A DNA stretch of 9,475 nt from JAGXOF01 sp046545575 (GTDB lineage: Bacteria; Chloroflexota; Dehalococcoidia; SZUA-161; SpSt-899). This document shows, piece after piece, positions 6,903-9,475 of this stretch. The notes beneath the pieces were generated by a model that saw only the letters and a program-made list of their open reading frames with translations, searched no databases and was not told where the DNA came from. Each line of letters starts with the position of its first letter. Position 1 is the first letter of the stretch. The stretch covers positions 1 to 9,475 of the forward strand of contig JBKGZM010000072.1 in NCBI GenBank assembly GCA_046545575.1, in the 5' to 3' direction. Position numbers and translations under genes: made by a program.

Positions 6903-7826
6903 CTCACTGTCCCCGGTTTGGCCGGGGAAACAAAGCTCCTGGTAGTTGCAGTGGGCGCAGACGTTGCCTACCCTTTTCGGGAAAAACTCCTTGGGTTTGG
7001 GAATATTCTTCTCTATGTCTTCGCAATACTGGTACATCTCTTCCGTCTCGGTCCTTATCTGCTGGGTAAACTCCTGAAGTTCATCCTCACTGAAGCTTTG
7101 CACAAGCTCCTGACCCGCCGGAGGCGGATTTCCCAGGTAAACCACAACTGTTCTGATTTGGTCAGCCGCTGCCTGGAACATGTCCTTTGCGTAGAGAACA
7201 TATCCCATCATCTGCCGGCGATGCTTTTCCCCTCCTGCTTTCCCGGTTTTCCAGTCGAGTATGTAGAAGTCTCCTCCTGGAATGGGAAGTAAGAAGTCCA
7301 CTTTGCAGTATGCCTTTAGCCCGTCGATTCGAACCTCTCCGAAATCATCCGGCTCGATAAGCCAATCCTGTGGCCGGTGCGCCGGGTTACTGGTCAGCCA
7401 TTGGTACCACGAACTCTGAAGAAAGTGGTTTAGGCATCCCTCTACCTGGGTCTTAAGGTAATCGCTGTCGATTTGTCCGCCAGAGGCGGACTGGTTGTAG
7501 TAGACCTCCATGAAAGTCTTTTCGCGTACCATGCGGTCCATAAGCTGTGAGGCATAATTGAGCATCTCGGAGGCGGATTGAGGTTTAGCGCCTTTCTGTA
7601 TCCGGCGGAGTTGCAGTGCGATGGTATCATGGACGACATTCCCGATCTCCAGCGGTATGCTGGTAAGAGATTTCAGGAATTCGAGCTTCTCTGGGGAAAC
7701 TTCCTTATCGTGTTTCTTGGCGTAGTAGTCGAAATAATATTGCCTCTTGCACAGGTTAAACTTTTCATATCGGCTCACCGACCAGCCGAGGATATAGCTG
7801 AAGGGATATTTTCTTCCGCGATACAT
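6867..7826 (-). CDS. PD-(D/E)XK nuclease with predicted Fe-S cluster (RecB/AddB/Cas4-like)
   Basis: The 319-residue product is a RecB-family nuclease of the PDDEXK_1 type, presumably an exonuclease acting on DNA ends. Active-site residues are visible: His66 in GNVVHD, Asp177 in CKVDFL, Asp191 and Lys193 in ILDWKTG, and the Q-x3-Y motif Gln205/Tyr209. Cys26 (NLCKRQYYF) together with Cys290, Cys293 and Cys299 (CAHCNYQELC) reproduces the split four-cysteine Fe-S pattern of AddB and Cas4. No helicase domain is fused, and no Cas1, Cas2, CRISPR array, addA or addB lies in the window, so the biological role is open. The gene is convergent with gyrB, overlapping its last 36 bp; the overlap encodes only the tail after the last cysteine. 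There is no Shine-Dalgarno before the ATG, and the promoter is 13 bp away, implying a nearly leaderless mRNA. Residues 113-117 (SASGG) are encoded by a perfect palindrome. Confidence 0.85.
   Translation of the reverse strand: MYRGRKYPFSYILGWSVSRYEKFNLCKRQYYFDYYAKKHDKEVSPEKLEFLKSLTSIPLEIGNVVHDTIALQLRRIQKGAKPQSASEMLNYASQLMDRMVREKTFMEVYYNQSASGGQIDSDYLKTQVEGCLNHFLQSSWYQWLTSNPAHRPQDWLIEPDDFGEVRIDGLKAYCKVDFLLPIPGGDFYILDWKTGKAGGEKHRRQMMGYVLYAKDMFQAAADQIRTVVVYLGNPPPAGQELVQSFSEDELQEFTQQIRTETEEMYQYCEDIEKNIPKPKEFFPKRVGNVCAHCNYQELCFPGQTGDSESDVQISYLPGM
6910..6928. other. GC-rich hairpin just after the gyrB stop
   Basis: TCCCCGG (6910-6916) and CCGGGGA (6922-6928) form a perfect 7-bp stem with a 5-nt loop, 8 nt after the gyrB stop. 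Neither strand has a T-run after it, so it is not a standard intrinsic terminator. It may block 3' exonucleases or slow polymerase between the convergent genes. It also codes for part of the nuclease tail (after Cys299), so the symmetry could be incidental. Confidence 0.35.
7475..7491. repeat. Short palindrome inside the nuclease gene, with related copies
   Basis: GTCCGCC (7475-7481) and GGCGGAC (7485-7491) form a perfect 7-bp stem with an AGA loop, read in the gene as codons for Ser-Ala-Ser-Gly-Gly (113-117). A second, 5-bp version, CCGCC/GGCGG with a GGA loop, is at 7115-7127. The 11-mer GGAGGCGGATT appears exactly at 7120-7130 and 7569-7579. Such GC palindromes are known as dispersed small repeats in some bacterial genomes; whether this is one needs genome-wide counting. 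Confidence 0.4.
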
Positions 7827-7839
7827 TTTTATCTAGTGA

Positions 7840-7869
7840 ATCATAACCATTGAGATAGCCTGATGTCAA
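7840..7869 (-). promoter_or_regulatory. Promoter of the nuclease gene (minus strand)
   Basis: Read on the minus strand, TTGACA (7869-7864) and TATGAT (7845-7840) are separated by 18 bp: a perfect -35 and a 5/6 -10 box. Only 13 bp lie between the -10 box and the ATG (7826), so transcription would start about six bases before the ATG. This agrees with the missing Shine-Dalgarno. Confidence 0.7.
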
Positions 7870-7894
7870 CCTCCCGTTCGCAGGTCAGGAAAAT

Positions 7895-8077
7895 GTCATT
7901 TTGACCGAAGGGATAAATCTTGAGGATTTGAGATCCGTAGGGCAGGTTTCCATACCTGCCATTCCTAACTATCGCGGTTTGAAAACCGTTCCTACGGTCG
8001 GGTAGGGGAGCGGGTGTAGCCGCACCCTTTCCGCCACCACATCTTTATCTAGATTCCGGATCGGGGTCCAGAATGAC
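7895..8077. repeat. Hairpin-rich intergenic element with imperfect terminal inverted repeats (REP/MITE-like)
   Basis: This fills most of the gene-free interval 7827-8207. GTCATTTTGACC at 7895-7906 mirrors GGTCCAGAATGAC at 8065-8077 (one mismatch, one extra base), giving terminal inverted repeats about 180 bp apart. Inside, CCGTAGG (7935-7941) pairs with CCTACGG (7991-7997), enclosing two hairpins: GGCAGGT/ACCTGCC (7941-7947 with 7954-7960) and CGGTTT/AAACCG (7975-7980 with 7983-7988). Another hairpin, GGGTG/CACCC, follows at 8012-8027. No open frame or transposase is present and I see no clear target-site duplication. The pattern is like non-autonomous dispersed repeats; mobility is inferred only. 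Confidence 0.45.
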
Positions 8078-8117
8078 GCTTTAGAGTTGGGTTGGGTAGG
8101 GGAGGCTTTAGCCTTCC
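7996..8117. repeat. Duplicated 15-bp hairpin foot GGTYGGGTAGGGGAG
   Basis: GGTCGGGTAGGGGAG at 7996-8010 and GGTTGGGTAGGGGAG at 8090-8104 differ at one base. Each leads into a hairpin whose loop region holds TAGCC: GGGTG/CACCC at 8012-8027, and GGGAGGC/GCCTTCC (one G-T pair, TTTA loop) at 8100-8117. One copy is inside the inverted-repeat element and one is outside it, so these look like two related small repeat units. Confidence 0.45.
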
Positions 8118-8145
8118 TGGGGGTGGAGCAAGGGGGGAGTCCTGT

Positions 8146-8175
8146 TTGACAAAGGGGCCAGCAAGGATGTATTAT
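8146..8175 (+). promoter_or_regulatory. Promoter of the receiver-PAS-GAF gene
   Basis: A perfect TTGACA (8146-8151) and TATTAT (8170-8175) are separated by 18 bp. Transcription should start near 8182, giving a leader of about 26 nt that contains AGGAGG at 8196-8201, 6 bp before the ATG at 8208. Both transcription and translation signals are strong. Confidence 0.75.
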
Positions 8176-8207
8176 GCAAGCACCCTGGCTTTATCAGGAG
8201 GACTACC

Positions 8208-9475
8208 ATGAGCGAGAACGCAACGAAGATTCTGTTGGTGGAAGATAGCCCTGGGGACGTTGAGCTCGTACGGCAGTTGCTGCAAGAAGTAACAAGATTC
8301 AACTTCGAGCTCCAGTCCTTTGATGATCTCTCTGATGGACTAAAGCGTCTTTCAGAGGAGGTCTTCGATATCTTGCTGCTTGATCTGGGGCTTACAGAGA
8401 GCCAGGGGTTGGAAACTCTGTCCAGTGTCTGTAATAAGTTTCCTCATGTACCGATCACTGTTCTCACCGGTTTGGATGATGAGGGAACTGCAATGGAGGC
8501 GGTAAATCGTGGAGCACAGGACTACCTGCTCAAGAATGAGGTAACTGGGCCTCTGCTTGTGCGTTCCATTCTCTATGCGATTGAGCGCAAGCGGAGAGAT
8601 GAAATAGAGAAGAAACTAACGCAGCGTATTGAAGCTGGTTTGCGGGCTGGCAACCTGGCCTGGTGGGAGATGGAGTTGCCGTCTGGGAATGTGATCTTTA
8701 ACGATCGCAAAGCGGAAATGCTGGGCTATTCAGCGCAGATGTTCAAAACCTATGAAGACTTTACCAGGTTACTGCATCCCGACGATTATGAAAGAGATAT
8801 GCAGGCTATGCGTGACCATCTCAATGGCAAGGCCAAGAACTACGATGTCGAATACCGCATCAAAACCAGCAACGGTGCTTACAAATGGTTCCGGGACGTC
8901 GGGGGCATTACGGAACAGAATGAGGCAACTGGTTACAAGCGTGTAATTGGTATAGTTGAAAATATCACGGAACGAAAAAGGGCGGAGCGTGAACTGAATG
9001 AGAGGATAAAGGAGTTGACCTGTCTCTATGCGGTGACCCGGGACATGCAGGAGGACTTATCGGTTGATGAGATCTGCCAGCGCGCTGTTGAACACTTGGT
9101 GCCTGCGATGCAATTTCCAGAGATCACGGTGGGAGTGATTGAACTGGACGGCAAACGGTTTGTCTCCGGGGAGTATGGTCAGGATTTGTCCCACGGTCTC
9201 CGTGCCGAAATCAGGGTAGAAGGCAAAGTCCGTGGGGAGGTTTGGGTCTACTATACGGAGGGAGAGTCCCTTCTTATACCTGAGGAGCAGAACATAATTA
9301 ACGGTGTTGCACAGGCCCTGGGTTTGTGGGTTGAGCACGAGCAGGCACGAGAATCTCTGGAACAGATCGAGTGGCTTCTGACTAAGAGTGCCAAATCTAA
9401 AGCTACGGATCAAGAATACGTGCCTCCTTATGGAGACCTTGCTGAGCTCAACACTTCAGGCGTGATACTCTATTC
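8208..9475 (+). CDS. Response-regulator receiver protein with PAS and GAF-like sensor domains (3' end cut off)
   Basis: The open frame runs off the right edge after 422 codons. Residues about 7-125 are a phosphoacceptor receiver domain: acidic pair Glu12/Asp13 in VEDS, phospho-Asp59 in LLLDLGL, Thr87 in VLTGLDD and Lys109 in YLLKN, so it should be phosphorylatable by a histidine kinase. A PAS domain follows (about 140-258), with RKAEMLGYS, LLHPDD and a typical PAC end IGIVENITERKRAE. A charged helical linker (about 253-285) leads to a GAF-like domain (about 285-380), then another helix. The last visible residues (PPYGDLAELNTSGVILY) probably open a further sensory domain, perhaps PocR-like; that is a guess from memory. 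No kinase, cyclase or DNA-binding output domain is visible yet, so the output is unknown. The protein is cytoplasmic by sequence: no signal peptide or membrane segment. The start is fixed by AGGAGG 6 bp before the ATG. No partner kinase is visible in the window. Confidence 0.85.
   Translation, partial: MSENATKILLVEDSPGDVELVRQLLQEVTRFNFELQSFDDLSDGLKRLSEEVFDILLLDLGLTESQGLETLSSVCNKFPHVPITVLTGLDDEGTAMEAVNRGAQDYLLKNEVTGPLLVRSILYAIERKRRDEIEKKLTQRIEAGLRAGNLAWWEMELPSGNVIFNDRKAEMLGYSAQMFKTYEDFTRLLHPDDYERDMQAMRDHLNGKAKNYDVEYRIKTSNGAYKWFRDVGGITEQNEATGYKRVIGIVENITERKRAERELNERIKELTCLYAVTRDMQEDLSVDEICQRAVEHLVPAMQFPEITVGVIELDGKRFVSGEYGQDLSHGLRAEIRVEGKVRGEVWVYYTEGESLLIPEEQNIINGVAQALGLWVEHEQARESLEQIEWLLTKSAKSKATDQEYVPPYGDLAELNTSGVILY

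Noticed and set aside
6867..7826. cas4 of a CRISPR adaptation module
   Set aside because: The cysteine and nuclease motifs fit Cas4 in outline, but there is no repeat-spacer array and no cas1 or cas2, and the protein is longer than typical Cas4 (about 200 residues).
7827..8207. tRNA or other known structured RNA in the intergenic stretch
   Set aside because: The hairpins do not form a cloverleaf with the conserved TTC and anticodon features, and I recognise no riboswitch or small-RNA class.

Overview
The window looks like chromosomal DNA of an anaerobic bacterium with roughly even GC content. The type I CoA-transferase pair and the ferredoxin-dependent 2-oxoacid oxidoreductase point to anaerobic organic-acid metabolism. 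The intergenic hairpins, the short 637-residue GyrB and the receiver-PAS-GAF sensor style made me think of Chloroflexota (Dehalococcoidia-like). That placement is an impression and was not tested. Four of the five candidate promoters are sigma70-type boxes with 17-18 bp spacers; the one ahead of gctA is less clear.

Left part (1-4770, all + strand). A leader carrying a 10-bp direct repeat and candidate promoter boxes precedes a gctA-like CoA-transferase subunit A. Subunit B follows, but its reading frame is broken by one missing base just after the catalytic-glutamate motif. After an 80-bp gap with its own candidate promoter comes a tightly packed korD-korA-korB-korC cluster encoding a four-subunit 2-oxoacid:ferredoxin oxidoreductase, most likely for 2-oxoglutarate. 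korD/korA overlap by 38 bp, korA/korB by 8 bp and korB/korC by 1 bp. The two modules plausibly meet at C5 acids: CoA activation of glutaconate, 2-hydroxyglutarate or a similar acid, and interconversion of 2-oxoglutarate and succinyl-CoA using ferredoxin. The true substrates cannot be read from the sequence.

Middle (4771-7826). A near-consensus promoter begins on the base after the korC stop and drives a leader of about 180 nt ahead of gyrB. The leader contains a hairpin plus T-run and one 7-nt word able to pair with either of two other places. gyrB is intact with all ATPase and TOPRIM motifs. It is convergent with, and overlaps by 36 bp, a minus-strand gene for a stand-alone PD-(D/E)XK nuclease with the four cysteines of an AddB/Cas4-type Fe-S cluster. 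That gene has a near-consensus promoter only 13 bp from its ATG and no Shine-Dalgarno, so its mRNA is probably almost leaderless.

Right part (7827-9475). A gene-free stretch of about 380 bp is filled with nested hairpins, an imperfect terminal inverted repeat and a repeated 15-bp hairpin foot. It resembles a REP/MITE-type intergenic element. A strong promoter and Shine-Dalgarno then start a receiver-PAS-GAF-like signalling protein that runs off the right edge.

I see no CRISPR array, tRNA, rRNA or transposase. I do not see a convincing new multi-gene system. The best second looks are the broken gctB, the gyrB leader, the solo Fe-S nuclease and the intergenic element.
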